This document shows positions 1 to 11,388 of a stretch of 64,000 bases of DNA, piece after piece. Every line of letters starts with the position of its first letter. The stretch's first letter is position 1. The position numbers and the translations under genes are program-made. This DNA comes from Ceratothoa steindachneri (Eukaryota > Arthropoda > Malacostraca > Isopoda > Cymothoidae): NCBI GenBank assembly GCA_963969495.1, contig OZ018326.1:2612444-2676443 (forward strand), given 5' to 3'. The notes under the pieces were generated by a model. It ran no database searches. It was not told where the DNA came from and saw only the letters and a list, made by a program, of their open reading frames with translations.

Positions 1-515
1 GGACCGGACGTTACCGCCCCCCCTCCTTTGGAGAACCTTCATCACGTCAACTTCCCGCTCAGAAGCTCCGAGTGCCCTCGCCTCGACGTTTATTGCCTGC
101 AGAAGACATCCGTGAAGCCTTACCCTGACGTCTAACCTGAAATCCTCCGTAGGTCAACTCCTCTCCCTCTTCAGCAACCCAATTGAGTTAATCCTCCGCA
201 TTTGAATAGTCTCCTTCTGTGATACATTAATTTTTAACTTCAGAGTCTGAAGCATATCTCTGCAATTCCCCCCTCATTTACCAATTTAATTTTGCCTATT
301 TATTCTCTTATTTTATGAAAATAAAATTATATTTTTGTACATACCTCTTTAAATAACCTTGGGCTTTGCCATTGCCCAAATTTTGCCTGACCTCGTTGCA
401 CTCTTCCGCGCGTCGAAACTAGTGGCGTTCCGTCCCCTGTCGGTTCGCCTTTAAGTTATTCTTCTCTCCCCCATAGATATAATATGGTATTGATAGAATG
501 TAATGTCATACCACG

Positions 516-516
<1 letters not shown>
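1..516 (+). repeat. 5' LTR of element A, 3' portion
   Basis: Matches the downstream LTR at 3755-4281 and the solo LTR at 63350-63873. It has the same C-rich stretch followed by an AT-rich end with an AATAAA at 320-325, a plausible polyadenylation signal. The last shared bases are near 516, just before a (TA)n tract. Confidence 0.8.

Positions 517-569
<53 letters not shown>
517..569. repeat. (TA)n microsatellite between LTR and priming site of A
   Basis: About 26 TA units start directly at the LTR end and stop about 20 bases before the primer-binding-like site. The same placement is seen in elements B and C. Confidence 0.95.
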
Positions 570-574
<5 letters not shown>

Positions 575-589
575 TACATATTATATAAA

Positions 590-612
590 TCTGATGTCAA
601 GTGTGTTGGGTT
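590..612 (+). promoter_or_regulatory. degenerate primer-binding site, tRNA-Leu-like (element A)
   Basis: TGATGTCAAGTGTGTTGGG aligns with the better preserved site of element B (TGGTGTCAGGTGTGGGG). That form is complementary to a CCA-tailed tRNA with acceptor end CCTGACA, as in eukaryotic tRNA-Leu. Element A carries several changes and may no longer prime. Confidence 0.55.
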
Positions 613-1032
613 TTTTTACGAACCCATGTCATTTTAATTTCCACCTTAGAAGGTCTCTCGTTATTCACGTCTATCCCTTTTATTTTAAATTTTGTATTGT
701 ACTGGCAGAAGGCAAGTTCAAGTTATTTGAAGAACAGTGGAACGTTAATCTATTTAGATTATGTGTTGGACCCCAGGTAATTAATTTCTTTTTATTGTGT
801 TTGTATTTGGGAGACTCTCAAGGTTATTAATCCAAAAGAGTTAAGGTCTTTGGTGTCCTAATTCCGGTACGACCATTTTAACTTTTTTTCCGCTTAGAAA
901 CAGTAGAGTTAGGTAGCTGTATCATAATTTTTGGGGTAAACAAAGCCTTCACGAATATTCAAGTACACGTTTCGAGTGGGTAGTGTCCTAGATCGTTCGC
1001 GTGTCAGTGTTCCCTCAGTTAACTGCGTAACA
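613..1032 (+). other. leader of element A
   Basis: AT-rich sequence between the priming site and the gag start. No gene is recognisable. Elements B (12480-12798) and C (32240-32668) have leaders of similar length at the same place. Confidence 0.6.
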
Positions 1033-2184
1033 ATGTGATCCTTCGAAAAATTCAAGAGTCAGGGTGAAATGTTAGGTCTTACGAGCAAAGACCTGCTAAA
1101 TTACGTACAGGAAGAAGAGAGGAACGAACAAGCAGAGCGAAGGGAAAAGGAACTAAGAAAAACGGAGATGGAGAACAAAATGGAGATGGAGAAAAACAAA
1201 ATGGAGATAAAAGAACCTGAACAAATTAGGCAGAATGAGCTGGAAATGAGCCGAATTCAAATGGATTCTCAGTCCATCGGTTCCCAGGCTGAAATTTCCC
1301 AAACTCCTTCAGTCCACCTTCCCGCTTTTAATGATGGAGAGGACTTTGGGTCATTTTTGACCCATTTTGAAAGAAACTTTCAGATCGATAGATGGGATCT
1401 CTAAAATGATGGCGTCGCTCGCTTACTTCCCCTCCTAAATTCCAAGTTAAGGGATATCTTCGTCTCCCTTTTGCCGGAAGCAACTTTGGTCTATTCCTTT
1501 TTAAAGTCCGAATTGTTAGCCGCTGTTCATATGAATTGTGAATTCTACCGCTCCCGATTCCGCCAGGAAAGGATTTACCCTGGTCAAACATTCAGGCAAC
1601 ACGGTTACATCCTCCAAAGACACCTTCAGTGTTGGCTGGATGCGTGCAAGATTCCCCAGGTCACGAGTCCCTTCTGGACTTCTTCCTTAGGGATTAGCTT
1701 TTAGCTGCCGTGGCTCCCGAAATTCACGCCTTCATTAAGGATAAACGTTGTTTCACTTTCAAGATGTTAAAAAGGCTCCCTAATCGCCCTCTCAAACTAA
1801 ATTTTTTAGTCCTAAGACCCCTCCTAAATTGGTTCCAAGATTTACCAAAGTTCCTAGTCCTTCGAAGCCAAGAAACTTCCATCCATCTGAACACCGAGAC
1901 GTTAAGCCCCTAGTTTCTTCTCCCCGGTTGTTGCGTACCAAAAGAACCTGATCGTCTGCCACACCTGCGGAGTTCGTGCCTTTATCGCACGAACTGTCCT
2001 CAAAACTCCCTATTCGCAAACTCTCAGTCCCACCAATTGCACCAAATCTGGGCAGCCCCTGATCCCTCTCCGTCGCCTCAGGAGACCTCCGATCCTTCCT
2101 CGCCCGCCAAAGATCCGGTCCATCAGGAAAATTCATCCTTGATGAGAGCAACCCTAGTGGATTGAAATTCGATAACGGAACTGT
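1033..2184 (+). pseudogene. gag of element A (broken)
   Basis: Gag is the structural protein that packages the element's RNA. The start is fixed by comparison with elements B and C, where ATG is followed by a codon and then SFE or PFE. Here the ATG at 1033 is followed directly by TGA, and the same frame then runs to 1404. The first part is a highly charged, probably coiled-coil segment rich in E, K and R. Next comes a segment with PAFNDGEDFGSFLTHFER, which resembles the start of the capsid-like (SCAN-type) domain of Ty3/gypsy Gag. The domain continues after a stop at 1402-1404 to about 1790. A zinc-knuckle remnant with CHTCG follows near 1950, and a frameshift has removed its histidine. At least three lesions make it a pseudogene. 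Confidence 0.75.
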
Positions 2185-2460
2185 GAACGGTCGCCGAGTA
2201 TCCACCTTCGTCCGTGACACCGGGTGCACCTGCAAAATAGTGTCTGAAGACCTACTCCCCCTGTTGGCCCAGATCACAAGAAGTTTGCGGTGGTCCACGA
2301 CTACTTTGGCCGGGCCAGTCGTTTCCCAGTAACTCGTTGTCACATCGAGTGTGACTATATGTGCATTTGGGCTGAATTGATCGCGGCCCCTATCCAGTCC
2401 TGCTCCGTTTTGTTCGGTCAGAACTCCGTAATGCACGACCTTCCTGTGGCTCAGCCCGTG
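2185..2460 (+). pseudogene. aspartic protease remnant of element A
   Basis: The motif VRDTGCTC, with the DTG catalytic triplet of retroelement aspartic proteases, lies at about 2212-2235. The segment HKKFAVVHDYFGRASRFPV follows after a frameshift, and both match elements B and C. The protease would cleave the Gag-Pol polyprotein inside virus-like particles. It cannot be translated as one piece here. Confidence 0.7.
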
Positions 2461-2719
2461 ATTACCCGTACACAGGCAGCCCTAGGAATCCCATGCACCC
2501 ATTACCCTGGGAACCCCTATCGACCCGGAGTTTCAAGCCCTCCGGAACGACAAGATCCCTGCGCCCAGAAGGAGTGCGCCACTCCCCCCCTCCCCTTTGG
2601 GAGAAAACTAAAGCCCTCGAGCGTGACTCCACTCGAGGTAACAAAAGAGTGTCGTATCTCGTGAAGAAGGACTTATTGAGAGGTATAAGACCTAATTTGA
2701 CATTGCGTCACGAGAAAAA

Positions 2720-2905
2720 AAATTCAAGCCTGGCGCGGAGGTGCTGGTACTACTTACTACGGGAAGCAACAAACTCCTTAGCCAGTGGAAGGGACCCTAC
2801 TGCTTTCTCGAGGCTAGAAAACCCGTGGATTACCTCATCCGTACTCCGGCAGGAGCGAAGATTTTCCACGTGAATTGTATATATTATCTCATTAATGTTC
2901 TTAAT
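2720..2905 (+). pseudogene. integrase C-terminal (GPY/F-like) segment of element A
   Basis: One frame reads KPGAEVLVLLTTGSNKLL, then QWKGPY and, 38 residues on, FHVN. This is the pattern of the small C-terminal DNA-binding module of Ty3/gypsy integrases. It directly follows the protease region, and no integrase catalytic core (HHCC or DDE) is present. In elements with integrase before RT, this module sits just upstream of RT. Here the RT and RNase H that should follow are missing and AT-rich sequence continues to the 3' LTR. Confidence 0.65.
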
Positions 2906-3246
2906 TATGATTTTTTTTTATCCACTAAATTGTTTAGTCACTATTTCCATATTCGTGCCTCCATTTAATTGTATCCTTTTTGGGTGGGTTCCACTGAAAT
3001 GTTGCTAATGTTCTCCTGTGATTTTTTTTTTTTAATTTTGCTAGTTAAATTGTCTCTAGAATTGACCCGTTTAAGGCTTATGACCCTATATTCCCCGCTG
3101 AGCTCAGATTAACGTTTTTTATGTGTGTACACCTGTCGTAGCGGGTCAGAATTTTCCCAGACCCTTGATAATTATAGTTTTGACGGGTGAGATGATCCTT
3201 TCCTACGCAACTGCTATGTAAAGCATCATCTTTCGGTTGGGAGATG

Positions 3247-4284
3247 TGTGGGAGAATTCCACGTGGAATTTCTTTTCCAGCACGGAAGTGACATCCATGC
3301 CCTGGAGAAGATTCTAGAATTTGGTTAGGCTTAAATTGGTGAGCCTCTCTCTCCCTTATTCAAAAGCAGTAGCCTCGAACAGCGTCCACCACGGACCAAC
3401 TTTACGCGGGTTAGAATCGCCTTGGCATGAAGATTCGAGGCCATTCGAGAGTAGCGCTGTTTCCCCCACCCCCGTGGGTGGAGGCTCGGATATATATAGC
3501 GCTCGTCTTCCATGTGGGAGACTCATAGTTAAGGAGTCTCGCCCGGACCCAAGAAGATTCCCCTGGTTCCAAGTCAGGTGCTAACAACAAAGCAAAGTGA
3601 TGGCTGAACTTTTCGTGTGTTGGAATTAGCCCAGCCTGTGAGGTAATTCAATTTGACGATCGCCACTAAGCGATTTTTCCGACTCCACTTATCAACTCCT
3701 GTCGAAGCCCTCCTCGTTTCCTCCTTGTTTTCGGGAGGCCGAAATACGTTCCACTGGACCGGACGTTCCCCCTTCCACCTCTTTTGGAGAACCATCATCA
3801 TGTTAACATCACGCTCAGAAGGCCCGAGCGTCCTCGCCTCACGTTTATTGCCTGCAGAAGACATCCGTGAAGCCTTACCCTGACGTCTCACCCGGATTCC
3901 TCCGTAAGCCAACCCCTCTCTCCCTTCAGCAACCAAATTGATTTAAACCTCCTCATTTGAATAGTCTCCTTCTGTAATACATTAATTTTTAACTTCAGTG
4001 TCTGACGCATAACTCTGCAATTCTCCCCTCATTTACCAATTTAATTTTGGCTATTTATTTTCTTATTTTATGTAAACAAAATTATATTTTTTTACATGCC
4101 TCTTTAAATAACGTTGAGCTTTTCTATTGCCCAAATTTTATCTGACCTGGTTGCACTCTTTCTCGCTGTTCCCCGCGTCGAAACTTGTGGCATTCCGTCC
4201 CTTGTCGGTTCGCCTTTAAGTTATTGGTCCTTCCCCCATAGATATAATATGGTATTGATATAATGAAATGTCATACCACGACTA
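3247..4284 (+). repeat. 3' LTR of element A
   Basis: Starts TGTGGGAG after a purine-rich stretch (polypurine-like, near 3236-3245) and ends near CCACGAC at 4282. It matches the solo LTR at 62876-63873 over its length, including the CCACGTGGAAT box near its start. It holds a TATA-like box at 3490-3498. Confidence 0.8.
3490..3498 (+). promoter_or_regulatory. TATA-like box in LTR of element A
   Basis: ATATATATA lies about 245 bases into the LTR. The solo LTR has ACATAAATAA at the corresponding place near 63098. A U3 promoter position is therefore plausible. Confidence 0.5.
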
Positions 4285-4783
4285 ATTACAGTCTCCACTG
4301 GACTGATAGGTAGCTAAGCACCACCTCAGCGCCTCCAGGGCGGCGGAGATACGCGTCGCCTCCAAAATGCTTTCCTGGTATATATAAAAGAACATTTCAT
4401 TCAAATTAGGATTATTATTAACACATTATTGATTGATTCATTTAGTTATTCATTGATCAATTGATAGACTCTTAATTCACCGCTCTGTGAATCTCCATTT
4501 TTCTTGCTCCTCCCATTCCAACTCGATTTACCATATTCCGTTGCGCAAATTATATCTTTCCCGTAAGTGTAAATATTTCGGAGTGGGATAAAATTACAAG
4601 CGTTTGAATCCTTCACAAAGGAACCTATACTTACAATCCTAGATCGGTTAATATCCCTCGGACCGTACGCTAAGAAACCTGTAAGCAAGCCACTTTACCA
4701 AACCCTTATAGGATCGCCTTGCAATCAAAACAAGGCCTAATTATGCAGACCCCAAAATAAGTGACCCTATAGAACTAAGCATG

Positions 4784-4900
4784 TGCTCCCGTTGTTCTTC
4801 CACGCGACATCCCACAGAATCGTGTCTCGCGCTCAGACGCTTCCTGTCCTACCTGTGTAAGTTTTGCCAAGAGAAAACGCACATATCTTTCTTTTACCTC
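4784..4900 (+). pseudogene. BEL/Pao-type gag zinc knuckles
   Basis: The frame reads CSRCSSTRHPTESC, an exact CX2CX4HX4C knuckle. A few residues later comes CKFCQEKTH, a second knuckle whose last cysteine is replaced by tyrosine. Paired knuckles separated by a short linker are usual in BEL/Pao Gag. The flanking frame has stops, so this is a fragment. Confidence 0.5.
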
Positions 4901-5421
4901 TTCCTTTTAAACGCGATCTAAATTTTTTACTAAACGTGAGGCAGATTATGACTCTAGAATCGGATGTGAAAGTAGCCAAAGGTTTCCTTAATTCAAAACT
5001 CCATTCACATTTCCTACATCCGACTCTGACCGGGTAACTTGGATTGTCGATACCATTCTTGCCTGTGCGTTGCCTAGTCGGTTTAGCGAGCCAAAGGCCA
5101 TACATCTCTGAATCCTTCGCTTCCAAAATGGGTGCTATCCTGGAAGAATTATCCTTCTATTCGTTTACGATCAAAACATTCATCGTGTAAAAAATCACAA
5201 CCACAAGGGAATTGGAGGCGGTTTTTCGCTTCGGATCTCTCTAAATGTCTATCAAATTCTTGGTCGTTTCCAATTTAAACTTGGATTTTACAGAAAAAGG
5301 CGTCGAAGGTGCAATTCTGGTCCTGAGATAAAATGATATCCCACTGGCAGACGAGGCCTTTTCTCAACCCTTTATTTAAATGGATAGAATAAAAGGAATA
5401 TGGTGTTTGCTGGGGGTTAAC

Positions 5422-5490
5422 GCCCTACACAATCTCAAGTTCTCAAATAGGCATTCCATCAGAAGGTCCTCTCTGGAGACAGTGTAGGGC
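5422..5490. repeat. short inverted repeat
   Basis: GCCCTACACAATCTC at 5422-5436 is the inverse of GAGACAGTGTAGGGC at 5476-5490 except at one position, with a loop of about 40 bases. It sits in otherwise unassigned sequence. It may be a hairpin or the relic of a small transposon. Confidence 0.5.
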
Positions 5491-6429
5491 CTGATAGTTT
5501 ACGGAAGTAACAACCAAATAAGTGATATTCCAATATTAGAGGGTCACTCGCGGTACCTCTTGCCCCTGGCCGCCACGCTTTAGAAAACAGCCATTGATCC
5601 TCAATTGGTTGCAACTACCAATTCACGGGTTGGCTGGCTCGTTGGGAGCACTTTACTTTAAATAACTACAAACATCCCCCACAACACTCAAAGGACTCGT
5701 ACACGGATAATGCTGATTTCCTTAAAGATAGTAATCCTGAGTGGGTCGGCTTCTCCGATTCCGAGAACGAAATGGAGAACAAAGTGGGATATGTGGTTAA
5801 TTTGCTCTAAGGGCCTAATTTGGAACCGGAGGCTGACGAACATTTCGAACATGTAGTTAACTCTGCCTTTAATCTGTCGCCTTTTTAGTTTCACCCTTTA
5901 AATTTCACAAAATCGGAACTTGAATTAGATTAGGGTCTAGAGTATTTTTTTTTTTTCCTGAATCTCTCTGTTTAAAGGATGCCGATGCGGAGAGATTGAC
6001 AGATATAAAATTAAGCACTGCATCAGACTACTACAAAACTCCGATCTGTGTTTAATTGTTCTCTAAAATGTTGCCAGGTGCCTTCTCTAAACGAAGTTTC
6101 CACTTGAGGAGTAAATTTACTTGCTTCTATGTTTCCCTCTTATTTAGATTTCGCTTGAACAAATTTGTTCTACTTTGCAACAGGAATCAAGCTTTTCTTT
6201 AAATTCGATTGAAGTCAGAGAGCGAAAAGTATCGTTTCTGTTCTGCCTTTTTGGCTTAAAAAAGGCAGACTGGTTTTTCATGGAAAAAAGTCGCTCGTCT
6301 TCAGTCAAACCTACTCTCCCTTTGCGTTAAATTTCAATTAAATCATCATTTCGAGAATTTTTAAAATATTGTCACCGTCAAGTTTAAATACTAATTGCCC
6401 CTCAATCCGATGCAATCGTTAAAACTAAG

Positions 6430-6811
6430 CGGAAAGTTCTATAGATGATTTCTAAATTGCTTGACCCCCCTCGGATTATATAGGTCGTTTCTTATTCTTA
6501 GTAGACTGCTCTTGAGAAAGCTGTGGTTTAAGAGGTTGGATTGGGATAGTCCAATTTCTTGCCCCGTGTCTTGGGAAAAACTTCGCACCGATCTGGTGAA
6601 GTTGGTCCACGTGAAAATTTTACGTTCTGTCGTTGCAGATGATGGTGGGACCGAGTTTAAAATAATTTGCGATGCGAGAAAGTCGTACTACGGAACTTCA
6701 ATCTATTGTTTACAAAAGTTTATAGAATTTAATCATTTAAAATTTCTTTTGAAATGCAAACACCTTGGGATTGATTCCACTCTCACCCGCCTTAAGAACG
6801 AAGGATTTTAG
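6430..6811 (+). pseudogene. BEL/Pao pol fragment (RT connection and RNase H start, then integrase)
   Basis: The open part (6461-6811) reads LSRLLLRKLWFKRLDWDSP and, further on, FKIICDARKSYYGTSIY. This is the connection between RT and RNase H typical of BEL/Pao Pol, with the D of CDA at the RNase H first active-site position. Just upstream, another frame gives RKVL and MISKL, the usual lead-in. The final part, KHLGIDSTLTRLKNEGF, resembles the HHCC zinc-finger region of BEL/Pao integrases. The RNase H body between them has been deleted. Stops and shifts make it non-functional. Confidence 0.65.
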
Positions 6812-6879
6812 GTTGCCTTTACTGTTACGAAAGTTCATAGCTATTGTTTTAACTGAAAAATGTCCAATTCCTTTACTTT

Positions 6880-8650
6880 GAAACACCATAAGATGACCAA
6901 ATTCCCGAAGCCTCAAACATCATTTCAAATTTTATCAAATCCTTGATCCAACTTGAACATTTCTAAACTTCAGCAAACCCATAATCAAGCCTAATACTTG
7001 GACAGTCCAAAACTTCATCATTCATGATCAAATCAGACACTTGATCAACTCAAAACTTATCAAACCTCATTCAAAACTTCAACAAACACATGATCAAGTC
7101 GAATCCTTGATCGCTTCAAAACTTCATCTAATTCTAGATAAAGTTACCACTTGTCACTCAAACGTCAGAATCTTCCAATTTATCAAACATCATTTCAAAA
7201 TGTCATCATTCATGATCAAGCCTGACACTTGATCACCTCAAAGCTGATCAAACCTCATTCAAAACTTAATAAATTTATGATCAGGTCTGTCACTTGATCA
7301 TCTCAAAACTAGTCAAACATCATTCAAAACTTTAAACGCATGATCAATCGTCTCAAATTTCTCAAAAATCATTTGAAAACATCATCAAATTCATGATCAA
7401 GTCCAATACTTGATCGCCTCAAACATTATTTCGAATACATGACCAATTTAATATTTGATCATTCCAATTACTTCCTCGAAATTCTTCATTTCGAATGTTT
7501 CAAAAATTTATTAAATTCCTCTCTAATGTTCCCCCTTCAAACACCTCCCCTTGAGTACTTATTCAAGTACCTCTTTCAAATTTTACATAACAAATACTCT
7601 GTTCTCTTAGCCGAAATGTCAGGAGTCCTTGCTTAAGCTTCACAACCTTATGTAGTTGTTAAGCTTCACTGGCCCGGAAGTTGTTAAGATTTCAGGCCTA
7701 TTTCACTGTCTTACACATGTGTCTGTGTGAGTGTGCATGAACGCATGTATCTCCAAGGAGGATAAATTGGGTGGGTCCCCCTCCTCTCTATATGGCCCCC
7801 ATTTTACCGATCGAAGACTGTTTATATGAATTAGGGTTATAAAATGGGGAAAGGGCAGTTGGTCATCTTGGGTATCGAGACTAGACGGTTACGCCTACCC
7901 CCATCCCCCTTGGTAGTTTATTGGTTTATTATTGGCACAGAGACTTACGCGTTTTGGTCCTCAATGTCGGCCTTACTCGTTTCATCTTCCCTAATTTTCA
8001 CCCAACTCCTCCTCTCTTAACCTTCTATCCATTTCGGAACCATCAATCATCTCTAAAACTCTCTTCAAGCTCTAAAACTAGCCTTGAACTAAACTCGGAC
8101 TAACGAGAGCATTCGAAACTAACATCGTTTCGAATAGGTTCTGTGGAGAGATCACTATATCAATTGAACAGTAATGTGTCTCTCACATAATTGCTACCAT
8201 CTTGCTTAGCACTACCATGCTTTGGGGTTATAATTCTAACAAAATGATTTTGGAAAGTTTGAGACGATCAATTATTAGACACCATCATAAAGTTGCTAAA
8301 TTTTGACACGATTACGTATTAGACATGATTATGTTTTTGTTGGTGTTTTAAATGAAGTTTGATCCGTTTTGAGGTGATAAGTCTTGATCATGAAGGATAA
8401 AGTTTTAAAATAATGTTTGAAGATTTGAAGTTTGAGATGTTTATGGCGATCAAGTGTCAGACTTAATCCTGAATTTTGAAGTTTTGAAGGAGGTTTAGAA
8501 GTTTAAAGTGATCAAATGTCAGGCTTGATCATGAATTTGATGAAGATTTGAAAGGATCAAGGATTTGACTTGATTATGTGTTTGAAATTATATTTCTTCA
8601 GGAAAGGTTAGAAGAGATCAAGCATTTTACTAAGTCATATATTTGAAAGG
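6880..8650. mobile_element. foldback-like element with repetitive inverted arms
   Basis: The left arm (about 6880-7500) consists of degenerate units of about 70-80 bases containing ATGATCAAG, ACTTGATC and CTCAAAAC. The right arm (about 8260-8650) contains the reverse complement of the same motifs (TGATCATGAA, GATCAAGTGTCAG, GTTTTGA). The arms enclose about 750 bases without a recognisable gene. Long inverted arms built from tandem repeats are the hallmark of foldback DNA elements. Exact termini and a target duplication could not be fixed. Confidence 0.55.
7500..8260. other. core of the foldback-like element
   Basis: Contains C-rich stretches and a TATATGG near 7788, but no protein that I recognise. 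The open frame at 7921-8103 is short and has no family resemblance. Confidence 0.4.
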
Positions 8651-10200
8651 GAGTTAGATAGTGGTCAGTAAGCCTAACGACTAAGCAGCAATCTTTAGAA
8701 TTCTCTCCTTAGCCAAACCCCCTATTGCTCTCTAGGGCCGATTCTAAGCCACGATAGGTTCACCTTGAGTCAGGTTGGATCGTTTGTGTCTCTACTGGTT
8801 ACATGCAGTTGCCGAGTGAGAGCTCGAGTCTGAGGACTGGGTGCCAGACAGATCGAGTTGGTACAGATGTTTGATGAGGTACTACTCGATGTAACCATCG
8901 CCTCTCTGAGGTAAAACTATTCGGAGCTTATTAGGTATATTCTCCTGGGAAAAGTTCAAGGACGAGCCCCATTTGCCAAAATGGTCTCGTCTTTAAGTGG
9001 CTTTGTACGAGAACCACATCCATTACCTTCATTCGATTCGCCCAAACTCAAAGGGTACGAATGTAACCAACTCTCTATAAAAGCTAAGAGTTTTTCAGAT
9101 ATAAATTGGAAGGATGCGTTGAGTTTATCTTGAGGGTTTGATTCCGGAGTCCAAATTGGATGATCCTTTTCTGAATGCTTAAAAGTGAGACCCGAATTAT
9201 CATCAGCGTATAGAAGGAGTTTAGGATGAGAGGCAGAAGACTTATCTCTGAAAATCAGAAAGGGAGAGGGCGCCCGTTTACGGCCTTTTAAATCGAAGCT
9301 ATAAAGTGAGAAAATCAAAGTAGTCCACAGAGTCTCGACCCATAGTTTTGTAATGGCATGATTTGTTCACATAAATTAATCTTTCGCAACAACTCCCCAC
9401 CCACCATGAATAAACTGGAATAGTAAGGTCCTCGATAATACTAGAAAGTGAGTGAGCTTGAAATTCATCTGACAACGAGGTTTCGTTGAGAGCATGAACC
9501 TAGGTCGAAGTATGGCCAAGTGTACGGAAATATACGCAAACAGACTCTAAGGTTGGCTAAGCAAGGCAACAAAGGTTATTGTTCTAAGAGTGCGATTTAA
9601 ATAGTTAGCTGCAACTGTGGGACTAATGAATATTCTAAACAGCGATAAAAATAGATTTTAATATACACTAGGTAAAGGGTACAGTATATATATATATATA
9701 TATATACAAGAATAAGACGCAATTAGGTTCTGAATACTGATTGGATAACTAGGGTTATTAAATGATTATAATGGAAGATTCAGGGTGCTGAGAGATTCAG
9801 TTTCTTTGAACCTCGATATTAAAGCGGGGTGAACTTGGGGGGTGGGGCCTTGGTGACCTTGATTACTCACGGCTGTAGACGGGCACCCGAAGAGGGTGAT
9901 GCTACGTTCTCCAAACTCTGATGTAGTGAGATGCGGTCCTCTTGACCTCAAGAGGTCACCGGAAGAACTTCGGAGGTTGGGGGGACTTCTTCAAACTCAG
10001 ATTGAGGGAGCTATTGTACCTCTTCTCCTCAAGAGGTCCATAGAAGAACTTTGTAGGACGGCTTCTCCAATCCTTGGTCTGAAGATGGTTGAGAAAGGTT
10101 GAAGTTGCCTCAAGAGACTTTTCTCCCTGTCTCGAAGTTACGAGTGTGATGTCCAACTCTTCCATAGCCTGCGACAGTCACTAAACACTTCTGGGGCGAG
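8650..10200. other. unassigned region downstream of the minus-strand BEL/Pao integrase
   Basis: No recognisable protein. A 120-codon open frame on the minus strand (8956-9318) has no motif that I know. The C-rich stretches at 9780-10150 followed by (TA)n resemble the LTRs of this window in composition. They could belong to the 3' end of the minus-strand BEL/Pao element, but no second LTR copy was seen. Confidence 0.4.
9684..9707. repeat. (TA)n microsatellite
   Basis: About twelve TA units in AT-rich sequence. Confidence 0.9.
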
Positions 10201-10201
10201 A

Positions 10202-10287
10202 GCGTCGTTCAAGCGAATATCCGTTCGGGGAAGCGTCGTCTAAACGAATCTCCGTTCGGGGAAGAGTCATCTGAGCGAATCTTCTGG
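10202..10287. repeat. 31-bp tandem repeat, 2.8 copies
   Basis: The unit begins GCGTCGTTCAAGCGAAT and ends CCGTTCGGGGAA. Copies start at 10202, 10233 and 10264, and the last is partial. Compositionally it resembles LTR enhancer-type repeats. Confidence 0.75.
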
Positions 10288-10689
10288 TAATCCTTGTGTG
10301 CGTGCAAATATACCCGGATTTCTCAAAAACAGGGAAAGGGAGAGAGACCTTTCGCACCTTCTTTATCGGCCGGGGCGACAGAGCGTTGACTTACGGAAAA
10401 GTGTAAGAGACCGGGTTCAGCGGGTCTGAGAGAACGACTAGCGGCTGGAGCCATAAAAGTTGTCTCGAGAAGATAAAAAAAGGGCAATTACAAACCTAGA
10501 AATAGACGAATAATCTCTCGACTCGGGGTGAGGGAAGATTAATACGGCGGAAAGATAGCCTTCAATCACAGCGTTATGCCTCGTTGTGAATTTCCCAGTG
10601 ACCGGGTGGAAGGTCTAAACAGGGTGAAGTCGGAGGTGGGTGGGATAACGGCTCGCTTTCTCTCCCGAAGTAATATCTTAGGAGTGGTA

Positions 10690-10894
10690 GAATATTACTA
10701 TTTTAATGAGTTCTTCTACAAACCAATTTTACAAAACTCTTACCATTCTTGCTGTTAATATAGTGAGGTAACCCATAAAGATATAAAAACCGCTGAAAGG
10801 TTTTAATGAACTGACATATCGGTTAAAACTTCTATGTGCACCGGTCTTACGTTCAGACAGGTAAAGATAAGATGGTATACCTTGACATTGAGAC
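10690..10894 (-). pseudogene. BEL/Pao integrase, second half (minus strand)
   Basis: Read on the minus strand from 10894 the frame gives LIFTCLNVRPVHIEVLTDMS, then after a shift SKNGKSF. This is the integrase core around the second catalytic aspartate, which is replaced by lysine here (SKNG where SDNG is usual). It continues the sequence found at 16833-16970 on the other side of element B, so B inserted into this gene. Several frameshifts and stops show it was already decayed or has decayed since. Confidence 0.75.
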
Positions 10895-10899
10895 GGCTC
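10895..10899. repeat. target-site duplication (GGCTC), left of element B
   Basis: GGCTC directly precedes the 5' LTR and is repeated exactly at 16828-16832, directly after the 3' LTR. Five-base duplications are typical of Ty3/gypsy integration. Confidence 0.9.
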
Positions 10900-11186
10900 T
10901 GTGATAGAACGAGTTGAATCTGTGTTAAATTCAACTCCTATCCCATATTAGTTAAAACCTCGAGGAGGCCCACGTGCATCTTCGATTCGAGGCTTGGAGT
11001 CTTATCAACAGCTGCCGGACGTCAATGTTTAAACAAGGAGGTTATCGTCCCCCCGTTCGCCCCCATACGCCGACCTCGCCAGATCGAGTTAGGCTTATGA
11101 ACAGATAAGGCATTTTTCTCCGGCCCAGCTGTGCGTTCCCTCCAAGCTTTCACTTCATTTTCCCCCACGCCTAGGAGATGTCCTGG

Positions 11187-11198
11187 CTATTTATATGG
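11187..11198 (+). promoter_or_regulatory. TATA-like box, 5' LTR of element B
   Basis: CTATTTATATGG lies about 290 bases into the LTR, in the same context as in the 3' LTR and the solo LTR at 35114. It is the best promoter candidate. Confidence 0.5.
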
Positions 11199-11388
11199 AA
11201 ACTTTACCACTAAGATCAGATTGGAGATCCAGATTTTCGTCGCGAAACATCACCACGACCCTCTCTCCCTTTGTGCGCCAAGGGACCTCGGCCTCGAGAT
11301 TCACCATCACTTGTCCAGGAAGACAATATTCCTTGAGTGCCAAAGGTTCGAGCCTTTAGTGACGTCAAGTCCCCAAGGCATCCCCCCC

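Larger units (their letters stand above)
1..4284 (+). mobile_element. Ty3/gypsy LTR retrotransposon A, truncated by window edge
   Basis: The sequence at 1-516 reappears at about 3755-4281, so these are the two LTRs of one element whose 5' end lies outside the window. Between them lie a primer-binding-like site, a gag start, a degenerate zinc knuckle, a protease DTG motif and an integrase C-terminal-like segment. RT and RNase H are absent, so the element is internally deleted. Stops and frameshifts are frequent and the LTRs have diverged visibly, so this is an old copy. It is a relative of element B (10900-16827) and element C (32048-39083). Confidence 0.85.
4300..6850 (+). mobile_element. decayed BEL/Pao retrotransposon, plus strand
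   Basis: Three protein traces lie in the expected order: paired zinc knuckles (4784-4900), an RT-connection segment (6430-6711) and an integrase zinc-finger-like segment (6712-6850). The sequence between about 4910 and 6420 carries many stops and I recognise nothing firm in it. One acidic stretch at 5695-5810 is open but unassigned. No LTRs were found. Confidence 0.6.

Noticed and set aside
8956..9318. 120-codon minus-strand frame as a gene
   Set aside because: No family resemblance, no conserved neighbour and no start context. It is mentioned only as unassigned sequence.
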